A stretch of DNA of 64,000 bases from JASGMR01 sp963664675 (GTDB lineage: Bacteria > Thermotogota > Thermotogae > Petrotogales > Kosmotogaceae), in contig CAXXLB010000020.1 in NCBI GenBank assembly GCA_963664675.2, positions 87,989 to 151,988 on the forward strand. Direction: 5' to 3'. The notes under the pieces are model-generated. The model was not told the origin of the DNA. It worked only from the letters and a program-made list of their open reading frames with translations, and searched no databases. Position 1 is the stretch's first letter, and every line of letters begins with the position of its first letter. Below are positions 46,649 to 55,723 of the stretch, piece after piece. The translations under genes were made by a program, and so were the position numbers.

Positions 46649-47425
46649 TTAACTTCCGGTACTGGAATAATGCTTTTCTCCCTGTTTCCATAGCCAAAAA
46701 CTCAGGGGCATGAACACAATAAGACTCAATATGGGCGCTATTAATGCAAATATCGAGTCGGTCTTTCCGGATAAGTAACTCATCGGATAATATGCCGCAG
46801 TTGCCATTGGAACTATGAAAGTCAGAACTATTTTCACAAAATCCGCATATATATTGAGCGGGTAATATGCCGCGGTACGCATCGAATATGAAGCAAGTAC
46901 CAGTATATCTTCGTTTCGTATCGTCCAGAACGCTATTGCCGAAAGAATAAGGTTCACGTTGAATATCAACAGAGCAGAAAGCACTATGAGAATACAATAA
47001 ACTAAAAAAAAGCCCGGGGAAGCCATATCCGCATACAACGCCCCAATGATACCAACAGCAACTGCTTGTCCTACCCCTCCCAGTCTTCTGAACTGAAATT
47101 TTTGAAGCAAAACCTGTTTTACGGTCGAGACAGGTCTTATCAGCATCACATCGAACCTTCCAGACAACGTTAGTTCCTGAAATTTGTGCAGTCCTTCTCC
47201 AAAGAGTCTGAATATTCCCCAACCGCCTTCAATAATTGAGTATATCAGCGCTATTTCTCCAAGATTCCATCCCGCCATATCTTTGAAATTTGAAAGAATC
47301 ACCAGAGTAATCATAAAATCCGAAAATATGGCGAGGCCAGACAATATTAGGTCAATTATGAAATTGAATCTGTATTCCGTTTGTGTCTTGAGACTCGCAA
47401 TGAAAAGCGCTTTGAATGTCTCCAT
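46649..47425 (-). CDS. ABC-2 type permease (ABC2_membrane_6-like)
   Basis: 258 residues from ATG at 47425 behind AGGAGG; the upstream open extension to 47656 overlaps the other permease and is not coding. Six membrane segments, phrases LSGRFDVMLIRPVS and TAAYYPMSYLSG, ending HYSSTGS. Equivalent to 4309-5097 in the first cassette. Confidence 0.85.
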   Translation of the reverse strand: METFKALFIASLKTQTEYRFNFIIDLILSGLAIFSDFMITLVILSNFKDMAGWNLGEIALIYSIIEGGWGIFRLFGEGLHKFQELTLSGRFDVMLIRPVSTVKQVLLQKFQFRRLGGVGQAVAVGIIGALYADMASPGFFLVYCILIVLSALLIFNVNLILSAIAFWTIRNEDILVLASYSMRTAAYYPLNIYADFVKIVLTFIVPMATAAYYPMSYLSGKTDSIFALIAPILSLIVFMPLSFWLWKQGEKHYSSTGS

Positions 47426-47436
47426 CTTTTTTCCTC

Positions 47437-48213
47437 CTAACCGCCCTGTATTTGTAATGTTTTTTGTACTTTGACCGTGAGTACGTATGCAAGACATCCG
47501 AGTATTAATATCCAGAACCCCTGAATTGCAAGCGCACTGAGAAAGGGTATTTTCCCCAGATAAACGTAGGTTGGGATATAACTCGTTCCTGCAAATGGAG
47601 TCAGGGGCATAATCTGTTTTAAGATACCGGGATAATATTCCGCGGGTATCATACAACCGTTGAAAAAATTCATAAATGTATAGTAGATAGCCTGTCCACC
47701 TGTTATGTTAAGAAATTTCAAAGCCCATAATCCCACGAAGTAATTCAAAAAATAACAGATAACAAAACCGGAAAAAAGACTCAGAATATATGGCAACAGA
47801 TGATTCAATGTGGGCAATTCCACACCCAGTATCAGAAAACCGAGGCAGAATATAGGTATATACCGGAAAACAAAATTGTAGCAAACGTGACCCAGCATCT
47901 CAAAAAATGTCATATAGATGAGGCCACAGGGTCTGAGAACATCGAAAGCTATCGTTCCATCATTTACCTTTTGAAAGAGAAAAGCGCCATAGGGCAGAAA
48001 CATTGTTATCCAGACACCGGCCTGATTAACCATAACGTAAGTTACCATAGCCGAAGTTTCAGGGCTGTCTCCCAAAAGGGCTCTCCAGATACTAACCGCT
48101 ATGTATCCGAATATGAAACTTCCCACACTGTTGATAATATGATTCAGTAAATAAATCCTGTTGCGTGAGAATGAGTTTTTTGAAATTGCAAGTCCCGCTC
48201 TGAAAGCTTTCAC
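47437..48213 (-). CDS. ABC-2 type permease
   Basis: 258 residues, six membrane segments, phrases VNDGTIAFDVLRPCGLIYM and TLQIQGG at the end. First gene of the second ABC-2 cassette. The GTG start lies inside GGGAGGTGAAAGC, the same arrangement as the permease at 10857; no alternative start is near. Confidence 0.82.
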   Translation of the reverse strand: MKAFRAGLAISKNSFSRNRIYLLNHIINSVGSFIFGYIAVSIWRALLGDSPETSAMVTYVMVNQAGVWITMFLPYGAFLFQKVNDGTIAFDVLRPCGLIYMTFFEMLGHVCYNFVFRYIPIFCLGFLILGVELPTLNHLLPYILSLFSGFVICYFLNYFVGLWALKFLNITGGQAIYYTFMNFFNGCMIPAEYYPGILKQIMPLTPFAGTSYIPTYVYLGKIPFLSALAIQGFWILILGCLAYVLTVKVQKTLQIQGG

Positions 48214-48894
48214 CTCCCTGTTATTCTGAATGCATTTTCAACTTTGTTATGAAACCGATAATGGAACAAGTTGAAAAATTAATTCAGATAAAATTTTGAA
48301 TTTTCAAATTTATAACACCGCATTTCTTAAAAAACACGAATTTTATTTTAATATTTTTGCTTAAAAATTCTTTGTCATGACTATAAGAAACATCGAATGG
48401 AAATTTACAACGGGTATTTCTCAATCGAGAATAGAAGCAAGTCTTCGGTTTACAGATAAAATGTCATTCTGTATATTTCATTACTTTTAATGGATGTAGT
48501 TTCTAACGGCATACTTCATTTGATGATTTTTTGACAGCAAAACAAACTTTCAGTCGTAAATTCAACTGAAATTTTCCGATCTGTTTCTTAAATACCGAGA
48601 TAAAGGTGGGCAAAATCTGCCCGGCAATTACAAATTATACCAACAATTTCAGAATTTGCAAGTCCTGTTTCACAAAAAAATATTTCACTATATAAGCTTA
48701 TGATGATCTTTTTATACTTTTATCGTAAGCAAAAAAACTGATTACAGCTGTACGTTGCTGAAAATAAGCTTTTGTACTGAAAGAAAAAATTGTTGTTATC
48801 TTTCAGATAACTAAGCAGAAACCTTTTTAATTCACCGAAGAATTTTATATGGAAATATCATCGGGTTTATATTTTTTGGATGTTATGATCAATT
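48214..48894. other. intergenic region, no gene seen
   Basis: About 680 bases between two minus-strand operons. Contains a small hairpin GGGCAAAATCTGCCC (48608-48622) and otherwise A+T-rich sequence with stops in all frames. It should carry the promoter of the ABC-2 cassette and the 3' end of the GNAT transcript; neither signal is clear. Confidence 0.4.
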
Positions 48895-49752
48895 TTACCG
48901 AAGGTTCCTGATCATTTCATACTGTTTAACAATTATTTTGAAATTCAACTTTTTCATAAATTCGGAGAACGGTTTATAATCCGAGTCTATATTCAAAAAG
49001 GAGAATTTGTATCCCTCTCTTCTGTTTTCGGAGGCCTTTTTTATCAGAGAAGATGCAACTCCCTTCCTTCTGTACTCTTTATGAATTGAAAGTTGGGGAA
49101 CATCTCCCGTACCTGATTCAAGAATGAGATATCCTATACACTTTTCATCGTCAAATGCAGAAAATATTTCAAAATCTTCCATGATTCTTTTTACCGAATC
49201 GATGCTGTTCTGCCAGGAAGGATAGATGTTCCAGAATGTTTCAAATAAATCCCAATCCACATTTTCAATTTTCTTTATATTGAATTCCTTTTTATTTTCG
49301 GGAAAGGTTATATCCTTAACTTCCGCTCGGTAAACATCAAAGCATCTCGAAATCTCAAAACCCTTTCTCTTATAAAGTTCATAGGCTTTGGTATTGGTTT
49401 GTATAACCTCAAGAAGATAATTTTCGAATCCGAGTTTTTTAGAATTCTCAAAACTTTTCTCGATTAATTTTGTTGCGATACCCCTTCTTTGATAATCGGA
49501 TGTCACCCCGGTGAAACAATCATAAATTGTATTTTTCCCCTGCCACAATCCACCTGCATTTACAACAAATCCTGCAAGTCTGTCTTCATCATATGCACCC
49601 ATAGATATTTCATAGTTGGCTCCTCTTCGTTTTTCCACCTTCACAAATTTTTCATAGGGCATCTGAATAGGAATTTCATAATTCGAAAACGCATTGTTGA
49701 ATGCTTCACAAACTTTCTCCGCATTAGTTTTTGCCAGTGATTTATATTCCAT
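48895..49752 (-). CDS. tandem GNAT acetyltransferase
   Basis: 285 residues with two GNAT folds. The first has acetyl-CoA loop YQRRGIATKLIEKS (about residues 88-101) and a typical end NTKAYELYKRKGFEI; the second has YRRKGVASSLIKKA (about 235-248) and ends FMKKLNFKII. Substrate unknown; small amines and protein N-termini are typical. Followed downstream by the Kai-unrelated ABC-2 cassette, preceded by the nitroreductase gene, with which it may share a transcript. Confidence 0.88.
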   Translation of the reverse strand: MEYKSLAKTNAEKVCEAFNNAFSNYEIPIQMPYEKFVKVEKRRGANYEISMGAYDEDRLAGFVVNAGGLWQGKNTIYDCFTGVTSDYQRRGIATKLIEKSFENSKKLGFENYLLEVIQTNTKAYELYKRKGFEISRCFDVYRAEVKDITFPENKKEFNIKKIENVDWDLFETFWNIYPSWQNSIDSVKRIMEDFEIFSAFDDEKCIGYLILESGTGDVPQLSIHKEYRRKGVASSLIKKASENRREGYKFSFLNIDSDYKPFSEFMKKLNFKIIVKQYEMIRNLR

Positions 49753-49795
49753 AAATACCTCCCGTCAATGTTTGTTCGTTTTTATGTCAGAACTT

Positions 49796-50677
49796 TTATT
49801 TCAAAAAATCAGGATTTTCAAAAATTTCAAATCCTCTCTTTTTTATCATCTCAACAAAAGTTTCATTCATGGATGGCATGAAATCGGCACTGTAATGCAA
49901 ACCAAATCTGTATTGAAAAGTTGAAATTACACCGGTTTTCTCTATTTGATTCATCACTTCGTCAGCGAACTCTTTATTTTCAACTTTTTCACATACACTT
50001 CTTATTTTTTCAATGCGGGTATCATCGCCTTTTACCTTTAAAATTCTGTTCGAATATTTTTCATCTATAGCTTTTTTCATTTCTTCATCCGACGGCTTCC
50101 GGTATTTGTTTTCGTGAACCAGAGTAGAAATCTCGTATTTTTTTGCAATTGGAGGCTGGATTTTCGGATATCCCATACTCACGAGGACAACAGGAAGGAC
50201 CCCTTCCGGTAATTCCAGAACCTCAACGCTTCCCTCAAGGGATTCGGGAATTGTGAAAATCGTTCCTATATAAACAGAACCAAGCCCCAGTGAATCGGCA
50301 GCTATACAAGCTGTCTGCGCGGCTATCATCGTATCCTGAAAAGCTATCCAGAAATGCGGAAAAGCTTTTTGAGCTGTGAATGGCGCCTTTTCAATCTGTG
50401 CCATTCTTTTTATTCTATAAAAATCGATGCAAAAAAGAAGATTGACGGGTGCGGTTTTTATAAAACTCTGATTTCCAAACGACACTATTTTTTCCATAAT
50501 TTCCTTATCGGTTATTTTTATTATTGAAAATGGCTGCAAATTACCGCCACTGGCAGAATGTGTTGCGGCTCCGAGAATCTGGTTCATAACTTCATCATTT
50601 ATTTCTCTGTCGGAAAAAGCTCTCAAACTGGCCCTTTCATTCAATAATTTTATAGTTTCATTCGAATATTCACTCAT
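49796..50677 (-). CDS. nitroreductase-family flavoprotein
   Basis: 293 residues from ATG at 50677 behind GGGAGATG. FMN-binding start ERASLRAFSDREI, then SASGGNLQPFSII and DSLGLGSVYIGTI, and VVLVSMGYPKI, are the NfsA/FRase-like core (residues 1-180). A further 100 residues after the core (SDEEMKKAIDEKY...) are unusual and helical. Probably an NAD(P)H-dependent reductase of quinones or nitro compounds; the extra domain is not recognised. Confidence 0.85.
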   Translation of the reverse strand: MSEYSNETIKLLNERASLRAFSDREINDEVMNQILGAATHSASGGNLQPFSIIKITDKEIMEKIVSFGNQSFIKTAPVNLLFCIDFYRIKRMAQIEKAPFTAQKAFPHFWIAFQDTMIAAQTACIAADSLGLGSVYIGTIFTIPESLEGSVEVLELPEGVLPVVLVSMGYPKIQPPIAKKYEISTLVHENKYRKPSDEEMKKAIDEKYSNRILKVKGDDTRIEKIRSVCEKVENKEFADEVMNQIEKTGVISTFQYRFGLHYSADFMPSMNETFVEMIKKRGFEIFENPDFLK

Positions 50678-50872
50678 ACTATCATCTCCCGTTTGTTTTT
50701 TATAGTAACCCATTCAGCGGATGCAGTCAAGGAATTATCATCAATTTTTTGAAAATCAGATTTTATTAAGTGAAATAAAGTATCTTTTATGGAGAGAAGA
50801 AAATACAATTCGGCCAGCATAAAAACTGACTTTTGGCTATCGTGTCCCTCGACTTTCAACACTATAATTTTA

Positions 50873-51796
50873 TCAAATATTGAGCAGTGAAAGTAATACC
50901 GGAATAGATACCAAACTCAATATAGTGGATACCACTACACCTCTCGATCCAAGAATATAATCGGAGTCGTGCTTCATGGCAAACACCGAAACATTCGCCG
51001 CAGCGGGCATGGCGGACAGCACTATTGGAACTCCTTTAACCAGTGGTGACAGATCGAAGGGTAACAACAACAAGTACATGATGAAAGGTACAATCGCCAG
51101 TTTCACTACCGAATATATTATCAATCTGACATCCTTGAATGTATCCGAAAGTTTTGCCTCTCCTATAGTTGCTCCGATTATTATCATTGCAAGAGGAGTG
51201 GTCGAGTTGCCGAGAAGTTCCAGTGATTCCTGTAAGAATGACGGCAGCTTTATCGAAAAAAGGAAAAGAGAAAAACCTATCGCTATGGAAATGATTCCGG
51301 GATTTACAAATATTTTTTTCAGATTAAATTTGTTCTTCGTTCCACTCACAAGAGCTATTCCAAGAGTCCACATGAGTGCCTGTATCCATATATTCAATAT
51401 TGCGGCATAAAAAACTCCAGGTTTTCCAAACACAATAGATGCGACCGGATAACCAATATATCCAACATTTCCAAAAATTATCATAAATTTGAATATAGCT
51501 TTTTCTCTGTCCGTTCCTTTTATTGTTTTGGAGAAGATCCAGGCAACAAGAAAAAGCATGCCATACATGACCGGACCCAGGGCAAATATCACTATGGCAT
51601 TTGCCAGAAGATCATCCGAAAATTCGAAATTCATCGATACTATAACCATTGCAGGCAAAGTGATATAAAGAACCAAATTAGATAATTGTTTTGTGAAAGT
51701 CTTCCCAATGAGATTCAGTCTTCTTGCAAAAATCCCTACAGTAATTAAAATAAAAAATATTGCAATTTGATTCACCACCGTTAAGAAACTCAACAT
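50873..51796 (-). CDS. AEC-family (auxin efflux carrier-like) transporter
   Basis: 307 residues with about ten membrane segments. LPAMVIVSMNFEF near residue 50, GNVGYIGYPVASIVFG near 110 and NSTTPLAMIIIGATIG near 200 are typical of AEC/MdcF-like carriers. Probable organic-acid transporter; substrate unknown. A close copy lies at 63285-64000. Confidence 0.88.
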   Translation of the reverse strand: MLSFLTVVNQIAIFFILITVGIFARRLNLIGKTFTKQLSNLVLYITLPAMVIVSMNFEFSDDLLANAIVIFALGPVMYGMLFLVAWIFSKTIKGTDREKAIFKFMIIFGNVGYIGYPVASIVFGKPGVFYAAILNIWIQALMWTLGIALVSGTKNKFNLKKIFVNPGIISIAIGFSLFLFSIKLPSFLQESLELLGNSTTPLAMIIIGATIGEAKLSDTFKDVRLIIYSVVKLAIVPFIMYLLLLPFDLSPLVKGVPIVLSAMPAAANVSVFAMKHDSDYILGSRGVVVSTILSLVSIPVLLSLLNI

Positions 51797-52032
51797 GATC
51801 CTCCTGCAACAGCACCGGTTAAATTCAATTTGCCAACTCAGTCCGATCCTCTACTCTATCATAACCATTTTCATGATATCACCAATCATGATCGATGAAA
51901 ACAGTGAAAATAAAATTTACATTAATATAAATGTGTTGAAAGAATAATAAAAAACGAAGAATATAAATAAAATAGATAGTGGAGAAGATTGATATGATTA
52001 TATCCGGATATTTTCTGCTAATTTCAGAATCA

Positions 52033-52392
52033 TTATTCTCTCGGTATGGGCAAATTATGTATCCTGAGAAAAGACAGTTTATCCCAGTAACCCCTTTGAA
52101 ATACTATTTTCTCATTTTGAATTCTGAAAAAACCGCATCCTCTCAACCCCAGAGGATCTTTCCATTCCATAATGGCCCATTCCCCATCCTGAAATATATT
52201 CACCACTATGCATGTCATCTTTGCGCGCGCAAAATCATCTTTAAAGAATTGCCTGATATTTTCTTTACCAACTATAGATTTTTCGGCTATCTGGCAATTT
52301 ATCGCATCATCAGAATATAATTCACATATCGAATCGGCATCATTGTTATTGAACGCCTCAACCCATTTTTCTAAAGTTTCTTTTGGAGCCAT
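52033..52392 (-). CDS. SnoaL-like (NTF2-fold) protein
   Basis: 119 residues. EKWVEAFNNNDADSICELYS, KSIVGKENIRQFFKDDF and AIMEWKDPLG follow the SnoaL_2/ketosteroid-isomerase pattern of a conical alpha/beta barrel. No catalytic assignment possible. Single minus-strand gene. Confidence 0.8.
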   Translation of the reverse strand: MAPKETLEKWVEAFNNNDADSICELYSDDAINCQIAEKSIVGKENIRQFFKDDFARAKMTCIVVNIFQDGEWAIMEWKDPLGLRGCGFFRIQNEKIVFQRGYWDKLSFLRIHNLPIPRE

Positions 52393-52441
52393 TTACTTAC
52401 CCCCCACATAAAAGCAATTTCAAAATATTATAATATAAAAT

Positions 52442-52870
52442 CAACCATATTTGCTATTTCCGGTTTCATCAATGTTTTCCGATTCTAAGCTTTCCCGATT
52501 TAAAGCAAAAAATAATCGATATACCAAAGCTCGCAAAACATTTACTGGGATTCGCAAATTCCGGTGATGGAATTTCGATATTTGGGATTCTTGAAAATGA
52601 TTACGGGTCGTTCGACTGCATCGGAGTCAAACAACTTCATGATAAAACGGATTTAAAGAAAAAACTGGAAAAATATATTCCTTATACTCTCTCATATGAA
52701 ATTTATAACTTTTCTTACAAAGTCGAAGTTGAATGGAAAGAAATAAAAAACAGGAAATTTCAAGTCATATTCGTTGATAATCCCCAGAGCATCTTCCTTT
52801 TCTTTCTAAAAAGGGCCAGATAGTCATAGGGGTAAGTTCTCTCAATGTCCGGATCTTCTGGAATGGATAA
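52442..52870 (+). pseudogene. AlbA_2 (Schlafen-type) DNA-binding domain remnant
   Basis: An open frame without start (about 52443-52823) encodes LAKHLLGFANSGDGISIFGI and CIGVKQLHDKTDLKKKLEKY, typical of AlbA_2 domains (AFANTGGGxIxxGV). The conserved end of the domain, SKKGQIVIGVSSLNVRI, is in another frame and closes with TAA at 52868-52870. So the gene has lost its start and has a frameshift. The IS element is inserted 5 bases later. Confidence 0.65.
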
Positions 52871-52913
52871 ACTGTCGGACGGACCCCAAAATATTGGACA
52901 AAAATAACTCGTA

Positions 52914-53858
52914 TCAACGTTTTACTAAAACTTCCTTGCCAAAGCTCTGAATTGCATTAAATTGTTTGGGAGTTTTATAACCCAAAGATGAATGTGGTCT
53001 TAAGTTGTGATAATAATCCATATATACTAGATACTTTAAATACAAGTCTTTTACACTCTTAAATTTATTCAAAGCAACAAATTCTCTTTCCAGATTCGCA
53101 TGTTGAGACTCAATAAATGCCTGGGAATCAGGATTATGTTTGTATCCAAATTCATGGATTATTCCTAATTCTTCCATTTTTTCTCTTGTTTTATTTGCTT
53201 TGAATTGTGATCCGTTATCTGTTCTTATCACCTCTGGTTTTTCTCCTCTTGCTTTTATCGCTATTTCTATTAGTTCCAGGAAATCTTCATGTGTACATCT
53301 CTTTCCTATGTGTGTTGCTACTATGTTCCTGTCATAGACGTCTATTATATCTAACAGTGGTACTATTCCATCTCTACCTGCATTAAAGAACTTTATATCT
53401 ACTTCCCATAATTGATTCTGCTTTGTTATTGTTCTATTCTGTGCCCTTTTGACTGGGTGTTTTGTCCTGTTTTCATATTTTCTTATCAACCCTAATTCCT
53501 TTCTAAATCCATGTAACCTGTTGTGTCCAATATATATTCCATATTTGTAATACAGATAGCTTTTCATCTTCTTTGAGCCCATTGTTTTTATATAGTACTC
53601 TGGGTTCATTGCATCTTCATTCTTACACTTTTCCAGTATTAGTTCCTTTAACTCTTCATTCCTTATCTTCCCATTCATTGTATTCACAAATTCGCTTTTC
53701 TTTCTGCCTCTTTTCTTATATTCCTTTGCTTGATTCTTTTCTTTGAAATGATAATAATATGTGCTTTTCTTTATTTCCAACATCTCTATTATTCTTTTGA
53801 ATGGATATCCTTTTTCTTTCAATTCTTTTGCTAATAGGTATTTGCCTCTTTTATTCAT
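52914..53858 (-). CDS. IS3-family transposase OrfB (DDE)
   Basis: 314 residues. Catalytic triad visible: LWEVDIKFF (first Asp), VIRTDNGSQF (second Asp) and DSQAFIESQHANLERE (Glu), with the conserved PHSSLGYKTPKQF end. The start overlaps the orfA stop; probably made mainly as an OrfAB fusion. Confidence 0.92.
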   Translation of the reverse strand: MNKRGKYLLAKELKEKGYPFKRIIEMLEIKKSTYYYHFKEKNQAKEYKKRGRKKSEFVNTMNGKIRNEELKELILEKCKNEDAMNPEYYIKTMGSKKMKSYLYYKYGIYIGHNRLHGFRKELGLIRKYENRTKHPVKRAQNRTITKQNQLWEVDIKFFNAGRDGIVPLLDIIDVYDRNIVATHIGKRCTHEDFLELIEIAIKARGEKPEVIRTDNGSQFKANKTREKMEELGIIHEFGYKHNPDSQAFIESQHANLEREFVALNKFKSVKDLYLKYLVYMDYYHNLRPHSSLGYKTPKQFNAIQSFGKEVLVKR

Positions 53859-54205
53859 TCTTCCTTTTCTGTTTTTTTTAATATCTCTTTCAATATTTGA
53901 TTTTCCATCATTAATGTTCCTAATTCATCTATTAGTTCTTCTTTTTCCATTTCCTTTTTCTTTTCTAATCCATATTCTTTGTATAATACCGGTGGTATCT
54001 TTTCTTTCTTTGTCCTTTTGTCTCCTAATACCCTTATTATTTCATCTTCTCCATTTATCCTGTATCTTCCTACCCAGCCTGATATTGTTGTTGAGGGTAC
54101 TGCATACTTATTTGAGAGTCCTTCTAATGTCATTTCTGTCTCTCTGTACTCTTTTATTACTTTTATTTTTAATTCCTTAGAGTATTCTTTTTTCTTTCTC
54201 TTCAT
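53855..54205 (-). CDS. IS3-family transposase OrfA
   Basis: 116 residues with helix-turn-helix TLEGLSNKYAVPSTTISGWV (residues 30-49) and a C-terminal leucine-zipper-like helix LIDELGTLMMENQILKEILK. On the coding strand TTA AAA AAA ACA near the 3' end offers an A AAA AAA slip site; orfB is in the -1 frame, so an OrfAB fusion is expected as in other IS3 elements. Confidence 0.9.
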   Translation of the reverse strand: MKRKKKEYSKELKIKVIKEYRETEMTLEGLSNKYAVPSTTISGWVGRYRINGEDEIIRVLGDKRTKKEKIPPVLYKEYGLEKKKEMEKEELIDELGTLMMENQILKEILKKTEKEE

Positions 54206-54284
54206 TCTTTCACCTCTTATCCTTTATTTTATTTTACTATTACTAGTTTCTTTGTCCTATTCTTTTTTGGGGTGAAATAGACTG

Positions 54285-54420
54285 TTTTTTGGATAGCGGA
54301 TATAACAAAACGGATGAACTTCTGACAGAGTATATCGATTATGATCTGATCTCCGGGATTCTTACCCGGAAGAATGATGAGAAGGTTCCCGGTCCAATCT
54401 TTGAAGATCCATATCGATAG
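54285..54420 (+). pseudogene. gene remnant right of the insertion sequence
   Basis: Open frame FLDSGYNKTDELLTEYIDYD..., ending FEDPYR* at about 54420. Removing the IS joins it in frame to a reading frame at the end of the AlbA_2 remnant (LLEWINCFLDSGY), so the element was inserted in an already damaged gene. Not recognised further. Confidence 0.4.
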
Positions 54421-54767
54421 ATAATACTTTTTCTTTTGATTTTTCTCGCTTACTTGTTTATAAGAAACAGTCAGAAGAAACTGGCAAAGGAGAGCGAAAA
54501 TAACAAAGTACCTCACTGGCTTTGATCGATACAGAATAATTCCTCAAAATTTCAATTCTGGGCATTACTAAGAATTAAATGGTTTATCGTGTTTCGATTT
54601 ACTTCTTTTATCATTATTTTCCACGTATTTTTTATGATCTAACTTTTATTTAAAAAACACCTATATAAAGTATATTCGTCAATCGCTCCTTTTTTTCCGG
54701 ATTTATAAATTTTTTGTCAATTTAATAAAGAGAATGGAAAAAATGTATGAAAAATACATATTTGTGC
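54421..54767. other. A+T-rich intergenic stretch
   Basis: No convincing gene. Contains the first copy of a 16-base direct repeat AGAGAATGGAAAAAAT (54729-54744), whose second copy (54819-54834) lies in the candidate RNA downstream. Confidence 0.4.
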
Positions 54768-54960
54768 TATAATTTTTATAACCCGTATACGGTAAGTCTT
54801 GAAAAGGGGGTGGTCAGCAGAGAATGGAAAAAATAGAGACTATTAATAGAAGAGGTGGATTCAAATAGGTCTGATGACCTTTTGTGCACGGGGTACATTT
54901 AAAGACCGTGAGAATTCACTGGAACAACGAAAAGCCTCCCTGATCGGAGGCTTTTCTTTT
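54768..54960 (+). ncRNA. candidate structured small RNA with own promoter and terminator
   Basis: An extended -10 TGCTATAAT (TATAAT 54768-54773) predicts a start near 54780. A strong terminator AAAAGCCTCC CTGATC GGAGGCTTTTCTTTT ends at 54960, giving about 180 bases. Pairings seen: GGTCA..CAGA (54812-54821) with TCTG.TGACC (about 54862-54872), GAAT with ATTC inside it, AATAG with CTATT, and CACGG with CCGTG in the 3' half. The only frame inside is 14 codons (MEKIETINRRGGFK). No plus-strand gene follows, so it is not a leader. I match it to no known riboswitch, 6S, SRP or tmRNA by eye. Confidence 0.55.
54930..54960 (+). terminator. rho-independent terminator of the candidate RNA
   Basis: AAAAGCCTCC (54930-54939), 6-base loop CTGATC, GGAGGCTTTT (54946-54955), then CTTTT. 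Ten-base perfect stem and U-run; the strongest terminator in the window. Confidence 0.85.
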
Positions 54961-55084
54961 ACGGATTTTTCTGCTTTTCATCTTTATTTTTAAATTATTT
55001 TTCGATCGTCGGAAAATCAAATTGAAATTCTATTTTGTACTTTCTCAATTCTCTGTGATGAAGTTAAGGGAAAAAATAGGATCA

Positions 55085-55699
55085 CTACTCAGGATAATCG
55101 ATGTTGTATTTTTTCATGAGATCTTTGAATGTTTTTTCATCTTTATATTTATCATAAAGTTTCTTTAGTTCTTCATCTTCAATAAACGCTATAAGCGGGT
55201 ATTCTTTACTCAAAGCGATTTCCAGATATCTATAAAATTCTTCTTTCTTATTCATAACTGAATACATCCCCACTAAGGAATCATAAGTGTAAGAATAATC
55301 AGAGTCTATTTCAATGGCTTTATCAAAATCTTTTTTCGCCTCAACATATTCTCCTTTTTTATAATAAGTAAGTCCGCGATTATTATAAAAATCTGGATTT
55401 AATGATGAGATTTACCGACCCAATTTATTGTATTCTTCAAGGGATACATCGGTGGCAGTCACGGATATCTCATCGATGATATTCTCTATCTTTTCCAGCT
55501 CGACAAGAGTCTGCTTGTATTTTTTGTTCAACATCTCAGTTTAATTAACAGTCGATTTATATTTCGTCATAAGAGATACAATTACTATCCCTTCACCTAT
55601 CAATATAGCGGTTATTACCAGAAGGCAAACAAAATATTTGAACTTGCTCGGAGCCTTTAAATCTTCGTCTTCTTTTTTATTTTTCTGTTTTTTATTCAT
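55085..55699 (-). pseudogene. membrane-anchored TPR protein with two in-frame stops
   Basis: One continuous minus-strand frame runs from MNKKQKNKKEDEDLKAPSKF (ATG 55699) through a membrane segment (YFVCLLVITAILIGEGIVIV), a coiled coil (YKQTLVELEKIENIIDEI) and TPR helices (FYNNRGLTYYKKGEYVEAKK, DFDKAIEIDSD) to the stop at 55085. It is interrupted by TAA at 55543-55541 and TAA at 55414-55412, both in phase. The parts fit a single anchored TPR protein of about 204 residues. Intact short pieces could still be made from internal ATGs, but I read it as a decayed gene. Confidence 0.65.
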
Positions 55700-55723
55700 A
55701 TGAAACCTCAACAATATAAACAA

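Larger units (their letters stand above)
52872..54284. mobile_element. IS3-family (IS150-group-like) insertion sequence with target repeat
   Basis: The element is best placed at 52875-54281 (1407 bases) between CTG direct repeats (52872-52874 and 54282-54284; ACTG on both sides if shifted by one). Ends share inverted segments: ACCCCAAAA and GGACAAA..AACT, left from 52883, right on the complementary strand from about 54273. Carries overlapping orfA and orfB on the minus strand. Length, two-frame layout and ends of ACCC...GGAC form match the IS150 group. Confidence 0.8.

Noticed and set aside
45669..47222. Long open frame that would extend the ABC-2 ATPase N-terminus by 196 residues
   Set aside because: It overlaps the permease gene on the same strand in another frame; AGGAGG and family length support a GTG start at 46634.
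47426..47656. Upstream extension of the second ABC-2 permease
   Set aside because: It overlaps the preceding permease, lacks membrane segments, and the ATG at 47425 has an ideal ribosome site.
54229..54516. 95-codon minus-strand frame at the right end of the insertion sequence
   Set aside because: Spans the IS boundary and target repeat and lies opposite a gene remnant, so it is a chance frame.
54821..54868. 14-codon leader peptide MEKIETINRRGGFK with attenuator
   Set aside because: No gene follows the terminator on the plus strand, so classical attenuation has no target; kept only as part of the candidate RNA.
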